A DNA stretch of 64,000 nt from Candidatus Magnetocorallium paracelense (lineage in GTDB: Bacteria; Nitrospirota; Thermodesulfovibrionia; Thermodesulfovibrionales; Magnetobacteriaceae): the NCBI GenBank assembly GCA_029001845.1, contig JAREWP010000086.1, forward strand, positions 20,855 through 84,854. The letters run 5' to 3'. The notes under the pieces were generated by a model. It ran no database searches and was not told the DNA's origin. It saw only the letters and a program-made list of their open reading frames with translations. A program made the position numbers and the translations under genes. Positions 1-6,774 of this stretch are shown one piece after another. Position 1 is the stretch's first letter; each line of letters begins with the position of its first letter.

Positions 1-1
1 C

Positions 2-661
2 ATTGAAAAGAGAAATGTAGATGAGATATTTTTTACCGGCGACATAGTCGGTTACGGCCCCAGGCCCGATGTTTGCATCGATATCATTAAAAAAAATTGT
101 AAAATCCTCATTGCCGGAAATCATGACTGGGCTGTCATCGGTTATACGGACATCGAATATTTCAATGAGCATGCAGCACAGGCGGTCGTTTGGACACAGA
201 ACGTTATTTCAAATGAGCACATCAAAGATTTAGAGAATTTTTCGCTGATAAAGTCTTCCAAAGAGAATAACGCTTTTTTTGTACACTCCACTCCCAAAGA
301 GCCTGAAAAGTGGTCTTACATCTATTCGCTGGACGTGGCGGAAGTGAACTTCCGGTTTTTTAAGCAGCAATTATGTTTTGTCGGCCACAGCCACAGACCC
401 GTAATCTTGGAAAAAAATGCAGCCGGTGAGATTAAAATAAATGAAGGGCATGCCACAATTAATTCCGACAGCAGATATATTATCAACTCCGGCAGCGTGG
501 GACAACCCAGGGACGGAAACAGCCGATCGGCCTATTCTATAGTAAGGGACGACTTCATTGAGATCGTCCGCGTCGAATACGATATAAAAAAGACACAACA
601 GGAGATGGCGCAGGTCGGGCTTCCTGATCGGCTTATAGAAAGACTTTCCTATGGGATGTGA
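2..661 (+). CDS. Calcineurin-like metallophosphoesterase, 5' end outside window
   Basis: The reading frame is open from base 2, so the N-terminus lies outside the window. Metal-binding motifs of the YfcE/DevT-type metallophosphoesterase fold are visible in order: GDIVGYGP, GNHDWAV, a later HS (VHSTPKEP), then GHSHRP and NSGSVGQPRD near the C-terminus. These provide the di-metal centre of a small cytosolic phosphoesterase, probably acting on phosphodiesters or phosphoprotein. The substrate cannot be told from sequence. The GTG at 335 is internal to the domain and is not the start. It ends with TGA and converges on the YtxH gene. Confidence 0.88.
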   Translation: MEKRNVDEIFFTGDIVGYGPRPDVCIDIIKKNCKILIAGNHDWAVIGYTDIEYFNEHAAQAVVWTQNVISNEHIKDLENFSLIKSSKENNAFFVHSTPKEPEKWSYIYSLDVAEVNFRFFKQQLCFVGHSHRPVILEKNAAGEIKINEGHATINSDSRYIINSGSVGQPRDGNSRSAYSIVRDDFIEIVRVEYDIKKTQQEMAQVGLPDRLIERLSYGM

Positions 662-720
662 AAAAATCGTAGTCTTTGTTACTTACAGATCAATGGTATT
701 GGCTTACAGATTGTAAGAAT

Positions 721-1122
721 TTACTTACCCTCTTTTTTCTTTATCTCCTTCTTGTAAGTCTTCTTTCCGGCGTCGATCGAAGAGATCGTTGTCTTCTTTA
801 TGACATCGTATAACTCCGTTCCCCTGTCCATGACTTTATTCACTCTGTCAGATACTTCTTTATTGACATAATCCACTTCGGTTATCACCTTGTCAGGCGT
901 CTCTTTAACGATCGATGAGACCTTGTCCATTACAACAGGTACTTTTTCGTCCACATTCCTTACTATGGCGTTAATATCGTTAACAAGATCGTTGTAATTC
1001 CGCTTCAGCTTTTCTCTTGTTTCCCTGCCGGGTCCCGGCGCTAAAAGCAGTCCTGCAATCGCGCCTGCTAAACCACCCAAAACAGCAAATATCGGAGTAA
1101 GCGAACTCTTCCTCTCTTCCAT
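721..1122 (-). CDS. YtxH domain-containing protein
   Basis: A 133-aa protein. Its N-terminus is a glycine/alanine-rich membrane-associated segment (LGGLAGAIAGLLLAPGPGR) typical of YtxH/gas-vesicle-like proteins, followed by the characteristic G-R-E-T-R-E-K-L motif. The rest is a long charged amphipathic helix with many Lys, Asp and Val residues, ending in a lysine-rich tail. Proteins of this family are small stress-linked membrane-anchored proteins of unknown biochemical role. The ATG at 1122 is preceded by an AGG-containing ribosome site. The preceding 200 bases (1123-1323) hold no gene I can support. Confidence 0.8.
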   Translation of the reverse strand: MEERKSSLTPIFAVLGGLAGAIAGLLLAPGPGRETREKLKRNYNDLVNDINAIVRNVDEKVPVVMDKVSSIVKETPDKVITEVDYVNKEVSDRVNKVMDRGTELYDVIKKTTISSIDAGKKTYKKEIKKKEGK

Positions 1123-1323
1123 TAAATACCTCCATTGTTATGCTCCTTACCTGCGAGCTGAATTGTTTCGGTAAGATAATATAATATTTCCCCGACTAAA
1201 GTCTACAAGCAATGCATTTGGTCAGTCATTCAGGATACATAATATATTATATATTTTTGCATTAACTCCAGAGCTAAGCCTTTCAAACAACTCTTTTCTC
1301 TCTGTGACTAACCAGTTATTTTG

Positions 1324-1590
1324 TTATTCTTTATAAATTTCTCGTCTATGACCTACTTTATGCAGAGTTATTGTCTTATGTTTATGGTTAATGGTATATA
1401 TGATCCTATAGTTGCCTACCCTTAGTTTGTAATAACCCTCTAAATTTCTATGGAGTGGTATAAAATCTACTGACTCAATATTCTCCAACAACCATTTTAA
1501 CTTATCCAGAATTCTTTGAGATATGTCCTTATCTAATGATTCAAGTGATTTTAAACCTTGTTTGCTGAAATCAACAGAATATTTCACCAT
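1324..1590 (-). CDS. RelE/ParE-family toxin
   Basis: An 88-aa protein with the RelE/ParE fold signature: an N-terminal strand (VKYSVDFSKQ), two helices around LDKDISQRILDKLKWLLEN, then LEGYYKLRVGNYRIIYTIN and a C-terminal VGHRREIYK. The Arg of RVGNYRIIY and the HRR/Y tail match residues used by mRNA-cleaving RelE toxins. Its start overlaps the end of the upstream antitoxin by 7 bases, so the two are translationally coupled. By family knowledge it would cleave ribosome-bound mRNA when the antitoxin is degraded. Confidence 0.88.
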   Translation of the reverse strand: MVKYSVDFSKQGLKSLESLDKDISQRILDKLKWLLENIESVDFIPLHRNLEGYYKLRVGNYRIIYTINHKHKTITLHKVGHRREIYKE

Positions 1591-1796
1591 TGCAATCCCA
1601 AGGTCTTAGCAACACTTTCAACCGGAATCCTTTCATCAGAATCGACGGACTTATGAATATCTTTTTCTATCTCCGGCCTTAATTCCAACCCATAGTCAGG
1701 ATCAACTGTCTCATATATGGTTTCCTTTATCAAATCCTTCAGCTCTCTGACAGTCATTTCGCTTACTTTTTTATCTTCTTTTAAATCTACAGGCAT
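1584..1796 (-). CDS. Antitoxin partner of the RelE-type toxin
   Basis: A 70-aa acidic protein (MPVDLKEDKKVSEMTVRELK...) with the MTVRELKDLIKETI helix seen in many small antitoxins paired with RelE toxins. A longer TTG-initiated frame begins at 1811. The ATG at 1796 is preferred because GGAGGGAG lies just upstream of it. It sits directly upstream of, and overlaps, the toxin. Antitoxins of this kind normally bind their own promoter, and a 45-base hairpin lies only 23 bases upstream. Confidence 0.8.
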   Translation of the reverse strand: MPVDLKEDKKVSEMTVRELKDLIKETIYETVDPDYGLELRPEIEKDIHKSVDSDERIPVESVAKTLGLQW

Positions 1797-1818
1797 CTTC
1801 TCCCTCCACAAGATTTTT

Positions 1819-1863
1819 TAGCCGGTAGAGAGGGAGGGAAATCCCTCCCTGCTCTACCGGCTA
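1819..1863. repeat. Near-perfect 45-base palindrome upstream of the toxin-antitoxin operon
   Basis: The left arm TAGCCGGTAGAG plus AGGGAGGGA pairs with TCCCTCCCT plus CTCTACCGGCTA, with a two-base centre and one bulged G. AAGATT-type flanks extend the symmetry further. In the toxin-antitoxin transcript it would form a strong hairpin immediately 5' of the antitoxin ribosome site. It could be an operator, an RNA control element or a REP-like mobile palindrome. No second copy was seen in this window. Bases 1864-2130 beyond it contain only a short purine-rich repeat-like stretch. Confidence 0.75.
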
Positions 1864-2130
1864 AATCTTTTCTATACTACCACATCACAAATCATTGTCA
1901 ATTAATTGACCTGACACCCAATACCCCCATTATTTCTTTTTATTCCACCTTTAAAAAGGGGGTGCAGGGGGCTGTTTACTTCAGCTTATTGAGAACTTAC
2001 AAAATTTTCAATTCCTGATTTGCTCAGTTTACAAAAAGAAAGTAATATAATGGTAAAATTAAGGAAAAAAAAGCAATCAATCAAAGCGGTTAATCGGACC
2101 TACAGGTGAATTTCAGAAACCTTGAACTCA

Positions 2131-2262
2131 ATGAGCTATACAAAAGAATTGTCGAAAAGAACAGCTCTGTATAAATTAAACGATGAATATGTCATTATGA
2201 ATAAAGCCTTTTGGGTACGGAATGTTTTTAATAAAAGAGTGGAAAAGCAATATGCCATCTGA
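2131..2262 (+). pseudogene. Short ORF, possible remnant of a DNA-binding domain
   Basis: A 43-codon frame starting MSYTKELSKRTALYKLNDEY and overlapping the start of the nucleotidyltransferase gene in another frame. The RTALYKLN...VKxxF-like pattern faintly recalls the C-terminal part of winged-helix regulators found upstream of MNT-domain genes. The resemblance is weak and the frame has no convincing ribosome site. It is listed as a possible gene fragment only. Confidence 0.25.
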
Positions 2263-2668
2263 ATATTTGAGTGATCATTTTATTTTTACACGTTCCGATA
2301 TCATATCCCTATTGGAGCAGGAAAGAGTGCTTTTTGCATATTTATTCGGATCCTATGCCATAGATAATGAAAACACGAATAGTGATATCGATATAGCGGT
2401 TTTTCTAAAAGAAGATGATTTTAGAAAAAGATTCAATAGCCGGCGTCTGTTAATCGGCAAGCTTTCCGGGCTTTTGAATAAGAGTGTGGATATAGTCGTT
2501 TTGAACGATATTGAGAATAATTTTTTGCTTTTCGATATTTTGCATGAAGGTAAAGTTATATTCGATCTCGATGAAGGGGATGATCGTTTTGCTTTTGAAA
2601 CAACTCGTCTCCATCGAGTTCTTGATTTTTTGGAGCATATTAAATATGACAAAAAAATATCGAATTGA
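2222..2668 (+). CDS. mntA: MntA-type nucleotidyltransferase antitoxin
   Basis: A 148-aa minimal nucleotidyltransferase. The signature GSYA (residues 43-46) followed by SDIDIAV (D55, D57) gives the GSx10DxD active site. In MntA/HepT systems the MNT protein AMPylates a tyrosine of the HEPN toxin and so neutralises it. The next gene encodes the HEPN partner and overlaps it by 23 bases, supporting this assignment. The start may be residue 11 (ATG at 2252), since the ribosome site before 2222 is weak. Confidence 0.87.
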   Translation: MFLIKEWKSNMPSEYLSDHFIFTRSDIISLLEQERVLFAYLFGSYAIDNENTNSDIDIAVFLKEDDFRKRFNSRRLLIGKLSGLLNKSVDIVVLNDIENNFLLFDILHEGKVIFDLDEGDDRFAFETTRLHRVLDFLEHIKYDKKISN

Positions 2669-3059
2669 AAACAAAATCTCAAGAATCAATGACTATCTTC
2701 AGGAACTCTCTTTTTTTAAAAAATTATCCCTCCAACAAATAAGAGACGACTCCAGAATTAAAGCATCAATGGAGCGATTTTTATATTTATTGTGCGACAG
2801 CATAATCTCTTTACTTGAAATGTTAATTGCTTTTAAAAGCTATCCCAGAGCGTCCAGTTATTCGGAAAATATTTATATTCTTCGAGATAAAAATGAAATC
2901 TCCGATAATCAGTCTGACTTACTACACAAAATCGTCGGTCTGCGTAATATATTAAGTCATGACTACGAAAGACTGGACTATGCAATTTTGAAAGAAATCA
3001 TCGATAAAGAGCTTCATGAGGTTAAGGAACTGCTTGTTTATATGGAGAATAAAGTTTAG
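2646..3059 (+). CDS. hepT: HepT-type HEPN ribonuclease toxin
   Basis: A 137-aa all-helical HEPN protein (DUF86 family). The RNase motif R-x4-H-x-Y is intact as R100-NILS-H105-D-Y107. The start is set at ATG 2646, because the longer open frame from 2511 runs backwards through mntA. By family knowledge HepT degrades RNA as a dimer until its tyrosine is AMPylated by the cognate MntA. The pair is commonly carried on mobile or defence-rich DNA. Confidence 0.87.
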   Translation: MTKKYRIENKISRINDYLQELSFFKKLSLQQIRDDSRIKASMERFLYLLCDSIISLLEMLIAFKSYPRASSYSENIYILRDKNEISDNQSDLLHKIVGLRNILSHDYERLDYAILKEIIDKELHEVKELLVYMENKV

Positions 3060-3060
3060 C

Positions 3061-3097
3061 TGTAACTACTCAGGTAGTTAGGCTGAAGGCTGAAGCA
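3061..3097 (+). repeat. Short intergenic repeat, family C copy 1
   Basis: Contains GTAACTACTCAGGT followed by GGCTGAAGGCTGAAG. Related copies occur at 14415-14470, 22640-22692 (with an inverted partner at 22741-22794) and 29127-29175. All lie between genes. Confidence 0.6.
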
Positions 3098-3190
3098 AAA
3101 AATCAACAGAGCTTAGGAGTGGGTGGTATAAAAATTCCCTATTTTGATTCCTGATAATCAGAAACCTGAACCATTACAAGATTCATCCAA

Positions 3191-3335
3191 AAAACATTAA
3201 CAGTCAGCTATCAGCTGTCAGCCTGTTAATTGCAACAACTCACATCACCCGCAAGGTGATGCTAATTTTAGCCATAATCTCAAGTATTTCCTTAGCTGAG
3301 GGCTGGCCGCTGATAGCTGACTGCTTTTTTATAGA
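3191..3335. repeat. Palindromic intergenic repeat, family B copy 1
   Basis: An element of about 140 bases. The ends are inverted repeats built from CAGTCAGCTATCAGC and GCTGATAGCTGACTGC, and the core has a small hairpin CACCCGCAAGGTG. Other copies lie at 6421-6507 (half), 8517-8664, 16451-16606, 44152-44311 and 50136-50240. The core and ends are shared while the rest varies, as in non-autonomous palindromic elements. Confidence 0.75.
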
Positions 3336-3504
3336 TTCATTTCATTCCTGCCCCTTACTGTAATCAACTCTATCATTAATTATCATTTAAAGTGTGTTAT
3401 TATTTATTTAAATTCATGTAATAAGCTTTATTTCTCAGCAACTTCTTAGAATTACTATTCACAAAATTTACAACTCTATTCTAAAATATAGAATTTTATT
3501 ATTA

Positions 3505-3533
3505 TTGACAAATATATTTTTTTGTAGTACAAT
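3505..3533 (+). promoter_or_regulatory. Sigma-70 type promoter for the cyclase operon
   Basis: A consensus -35 TTGACA (3505-3510), a 17-base spacer and -10 TACAAT (3528-3533) in very AT-rich DNA. It precedes the operon starting at 3758, leaving a leader of about 215 bases. That leader contains an open frame (3581-3757) continuous with the first gene but without a good ribosome site. Confidence 0.7.
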
Positions 3534-3757
3534 TCCACTTATTTTGCAAGCGAAAGGCTTTTTGATGTTGCAATTGTTTTGTGCTGGGGGATGTTGAGAA
3601 GGAGTATTTGACGGAGTTGATTAAGTGGGCAGAGTCCTGTTTATTTTACGAAAGATACCGCCAGAGAGGAAGGTGTATTGTCTATTCAGAGAGACAAGGT
3701 CGTTATTATGAGCATGAAAAAGCTCAAGAATTTGGCACTTACAAAAGAGGAGGAGAA

Positions 3758-4633
3758 ATGAAGGCTGAAGACCACGAAATACTAACTGAAAAGGCAATTA
3801 AGCTGTTTTGCGCCAATTCAACAAGCCGCTTTTCTAAAGACTTAGAGCATTATATGAATACTGTTATAAGAGGCTCAAAAGATGCAGATTTAACTCCCTA
3901 TCTGACCAGGATTACAAATTGGCATTTTTTTAAAGAAAATGATCGATTAGCACCCAAACAAATAAGACTCCTGTCGTTTTTACCGCTTTTAACCATACAT
4001 CCAACTTCAGATAATATATTGAAGAGACGGATTACCGAGTTAAAAAGTGAATTTCAAAAAGGTGTTTCAAAGAAATTATTCCAGCTTGTGGGAAGAGTAT
4101 TACATCATATACAGGATATGAGTACGCCATCACATGTTGTGCCTGTTTATCACGGATTTAATATTAAGGATAGTTTTGAAGTATACTCAGAAAAACAGAT
4201 ACATAAATCGATAGAAGAACTTCCTTTTTCCGATACATGGATCAAGGATAGCCTGTCAGAGAATAATGTTGACTTGTATGCCATTTACAAAAACTCAGCC
4301 CTTTATATGCTTAATTATTTATTTGACAGCGAAAATACATTTGATGTCGAGGTGAACGGAAAAATAAAAACTATAAGCTGGGGCTATTTTTGGGAGAGAA
4401 ATCACATGAAAAAAAGCGAGTTCTCTCATAAAGAAGGAACTCGTTTCCAAGGATTTGGACGGTTTGGAGTATTAGGCAAGTACTTTGGCGCAACTAATCC
4501 AAAAATCGGAGAGACTAACCGGTACAATATACCTGATAACATCTATTCAGACCTTCATAAAAAAATCGTGGAAAAATCTATAGGAGACAGTCTTTCAGCA
4601 CTTAGTTATATTAATAAAAATATCAGTAACTAA
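3758..4633 (+). CDS. Zinc-dependent phospholipase C-like protein (S1/P1-nuclease fold)
   Basis: A 291-aa protein. Spaced His/Asp residues match the zinc phospholipase C fold: H6 near the N-terminus, GSKDADL (D42, D44), NWHFF (H56), VGRVLHHIQDMSTPSHVVPVYHG (H116, H117, D120, H126, H132), then D138/E141. This all-helical fold binds three zincs and hydrolyses phosphoesters in lipids or nucleic acids. There is no signal peptide, so the protein is probably cytosolic, unlike secreted family members. The ATG at 3758 follows AGAGGAGGAG; an in-frame extension to 3581 lacks such a site. It is the first gene of a three-gene operon with a nucleotide cyclase. Confidence 0.65.
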   Translation: MKAEDHEILTEKAIKLFCANSTSRFSKDLEHYMNTVIRGSKDADLTPYLTRITNWHFFKENDRLAPKQIRLLSFLPLLTIHPTSDNILKRRITELKSEFQKGVSKKLFQLVGRVLHHIQDMSTPSHVVPVYHGFNIKDSFEVYSEKQIHKSIEELPFSDTWIKDSLSENNVDLYAIYKNSALYMLNYLFDSENTFDVEVNGKIKTISWGYFWERNHMKKSEFSHKEGTRFQGFGRFGVLGKYFGATNPKIGETNRYNIPDNIYSDLHKKIVEKSIGDSLSALSYINKNISN

Positions 4634-4644
4634 ATGATCCAAAT

Positions 4645-5703
4645 ATGAAAATAGACATTCCCGGCTCCGGTCTCGGTGCACGCACCAAAAAGGAGCATCG
4701 AAAGGAGAAAAACTTCTTAACTATCATGAAAATAATAGACAATTTAATCGATTCAACAAGCGCCGGCAATTACCCTAAGGACAGAATAAAGCTGATTAAC
4801 GAATTGTACGAGAAAAGACAGCCATTACCTTCTATTCAATTAAAAGACAAAATTTCCTTTGGTACTTTTGATATAAGAGGTTATACTAAACTGTTTTCCG
4901 CTCTTAGCAGTGAAGAAGAACAGACAGTGGCCTTAATTTTTCTTTCTGACTTTTTCGACAGAGCTTCGTCCGAAATAGAGCAGACGAATGGTATTGTATG
5001 CAAGTATATTGGTGACGCCTTGTTCTGCTACTGGCTTAGTCCATCTAAAAAACACAATCCAATAAATGTTTTTTATAAAATTCATAAGATGTTTTATAAA
5101 TCACTGGAGAGCTTGAAATCGTCAAAGGAATCTTTGTATTATAAGTGCCGAAAATTAGGTATTAGTTCAGCTATTTCATTCGGTAGCGCATACTATGGGA
5201 AATTTGGGGGAGCAAGTAACTGCTACAGCGATTTTGGTCTTATCGGAACAAATGTCAATATCTGTTTTCGAGTGAGTAAAAAAGCTTTTAAAAATCAACT
5301 ATATGTTATAGACTCCCCTCCAAAGTATCTCAATAAATACTTGGTTAGAAAGGTTTCCGGGTTAGTATTATCAGGCGTCAATCAACCTGTTTCGCCTTTT
5401 TTAATAGTAAAAAGAAAACAAAGAGTGTCCGATGTAATAGAAAATTGTCATAATAGCGCTTGTGATCAGCTTGTCGAATGCGATAAAATGTTTTTATCCG
5501 GACAAAAGTCAAAGGAGGAATTACCAGACTCCCTTCCTGACATATTGAGACTTTTTACAGATAAATTATTTTGCTCAAAGAATGGATGCGAGCAAGGCCC
5601 TTTTGAAGACTGCAAGAAATTACAGAGCTGTTTTTACGCTTTTGTAAGCGGATATACAGAAGAACCATTGGAAATATGCGATAATTATAGATCGGAGGCA
5701 TGA
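4645..5703 (+). CDS. Class III adenylate/guanylate-type nucleotide cyclase
   Basis: A 352-aa protein. The catalytic domain spans roughly residues 68-225. Both metal aspartates are present (FDIRGYT, D76; GDALFCYW, D124), as are the transition-state Asn and Arg (IGTNVNICFR, N205 and R209), so the enzyme looks competent. It has no sensor or transmembrane domain. The C-terminal ~100 residues are Cys-rich (CSKNGCEQ...DCKKLQSCF) and could bind a metal. The frame begins at 4645; ATG 4726 is an alternative. It lies 11 bases after the phospholipase-like gene and 1 base before the next gene. A free-standing cyclase beside a possible hydrolase effector recalls Pycsar-type defence operons. Confidence 0.85.
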   Translation: MKIDIPGSGLGARTKKEHRKEKNFLTIMKIIDNLIDSTSAGNYPKDRIKLINELYEKRQPLPSIQLKDKISFGTFDIRGYTKLFSALSSEEEQTVALIFLSDFFDRASSEIEQTNGIVCKYIGDALFCYWLSPSKKHNPINVFYKIHKMFYKSLESLKSSKESLYYKCRKLGISSAISFGSAYYGKFGGASNCYSDFGLIGTNVNICFRVSKKAFKNQLYVIDSPPKYLNKYLVRKVSGLVLSGVNQPVSPFLIVKRKQRVSDVIENCHNSACDQLVECDKMFLSGQKSKEELPDSLPDILRLFTDKLFCSKNGCEQGPFEDCKKLQSCFYAFVSGYTEEPLEICDNYRSEA

Positions 5704-5704
5704 G

Positions 5705-6316
5705 GTGGCTACAAGAAGTTTTATCTGTCCAAAGGACCCCAAGAAAGTAGCAGAATTTATATTGCGTATATATAAAAAACGAACGACAAGGGGCGGTATA
5801 GTGCGTGCTACTGCGGGAGAACTGTCGGGTTTCGTTTATAATGAAATTGCAGACGATATAATAGATATAATAAAGAAAAAATGTTTAGACGTAAGGTATT
5901 TAGTGGGTCCAGTATTTTTAACAAAAAACAAAAAAAACACCATGCTTGAAAGAGTCATCGAAGGTGCGCCGATAAAACTTTATATTAGCCCGACACGTCA
6001 ATTCAGGCATTTTCTTTTAACAGACGATAAGTACGCCGCTGTACAGGAGCCGCATAATTCATTGCCTAATAGCAGAATGGGTAACATTTATACGGACAAA
6101 GACTCTCTGGATTACTCAACTATCTCAAGTTTAATTAATTATTTCGATAATTTTATCAAGGGATTTGGTTTAGAGCCTGTAAAACAAAAAAGCGATAACC
6201 TGATAGTGTTAAGCAAGAGTAAGTTAAAGAAGGTCGAAGCTAAAGCCATAAGTGACTCTGAATTTTTCGATTTGCTGCCAGTAAACAGGATTAGGGAATA
6301 TGCCAAAACGGCTTAA
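5705..6316 (+). CDS. Unknown protein in the cyclase operon
   Basis: A 203-aa soluble protein. The GTG start at 5705 has CGGAGG upstream and follows the cyclase stop by one base, so the two are coupled. It is predicted alpha/beta. The stretch EGAPIKLYISPTRQFRHF then LLTDDKYAAVQEPH resembles half of a phospholipase-D-like fold in layout (a His followed by Asp), but the HKD lysine is absent, so enzymatic function cannot be claimed. It could be a sensor or ligand-binding partner of the cyclase or the phospholipase-like protein. Confidence 0.7.
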   Translation: MATRSFICPKDPKKVAEFILRIYKKRTTRGGIVRATAGELSGFVYNEIADDIIDIIKKKCLDVRYLVGPVFLTKNKKNTMLERVIEGAPIKLYISPTRQFRHFLLTDDKYAAVQEPHNSLPNSRMGNIYTDKDSLDYSTISSLINYFDNFIKGFGLEPVKQKSDNLIVLSKSKLKKVEAKAISDSEFFDLLPVNRIREYAKTA

Positions 6317-6420
6317 ATAAGGCATTATAGAGACTTATGTGTAGAAAAAGGGGGAAAAGGAAAGGCGTTAGGCAGCGGGACACTGAGGGGCAATTTACTG
6401 ATTTTTCAAGCCTGAGTGTA

Positions 6421-6507
6421 TAAGAACAACAGATTCACCCATAAGGTGAAGCTTATTTTGGCATAGCATCAATTTTTTCCTTAGCTGAAGGCTGACCTCT
6501 GTTTTTC
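6421..6507. repeat. Intergenic repeat, family B copy 2 (half element)
   Basis: Contains the family core (GATTCACCCATAAGGTGAAG, GGCATAGCATCAA) and the right end CTTAGCTGAAGGCTGACC. The left CAGTCAGC arm is missing. Confidence 0.65.
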
Positions 6508-6612
6508 ATATATTATAACAATATTGATAATGATCGTCAATATCTTGTTGGTTCAGGCAATTTTAAAATTCCTCTTTCGCCTTTTAATTCCCCCTTTTGG
6601 GTTATAATATTT

Positions 6613-6735
6613 AATGTCATTAATTCAAGGAGCAAAGCGCCTTCATCGGCTAAACTCGAAGGCTCCGCTTCGCTACGCCTTCTCAAACATGACCCGCTTC
6701 CGTCGGAAGGTGCTTCACCCCTTAAGTTAATGGTA
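6613..6735. repeat. MITE-like palindromic element, family A copy 1
   Basis: About 123 bases with terminal inverted repeats (AATGTCATTAATTCAAGGAG at left, CCTTAAGTTAATGGTATT at right). Internal GAAGGCTCCGCTTCGCTACG and CGGAAG motifs are shared with copies at 8676-8806 and 26892-27024. This copy is in the opposite orientation to those two. It ends about 40 bases upstream of the sensor kinase gene. Confidence 0.8.
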
Positions 6736-6774
6736 TTTTTATAATATTGGTAACAGTTTACGGCTAGGAATAAA

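Noticed and set aside
3191..3335. CAGTCAGC repeats considered as a CRISPR array
   Set aside because: Repeats are dispersed single palindromic elements, not regularly spaced short repeats with unique spacers, and no cas genes are present.
3581..3757. N-terminal extension of the phospholipase C-like protein
   Set aside because: No ribosome site at 3581, while AGAGGAGGAG precedes ATG 3758. The extension has no recognisable domain.
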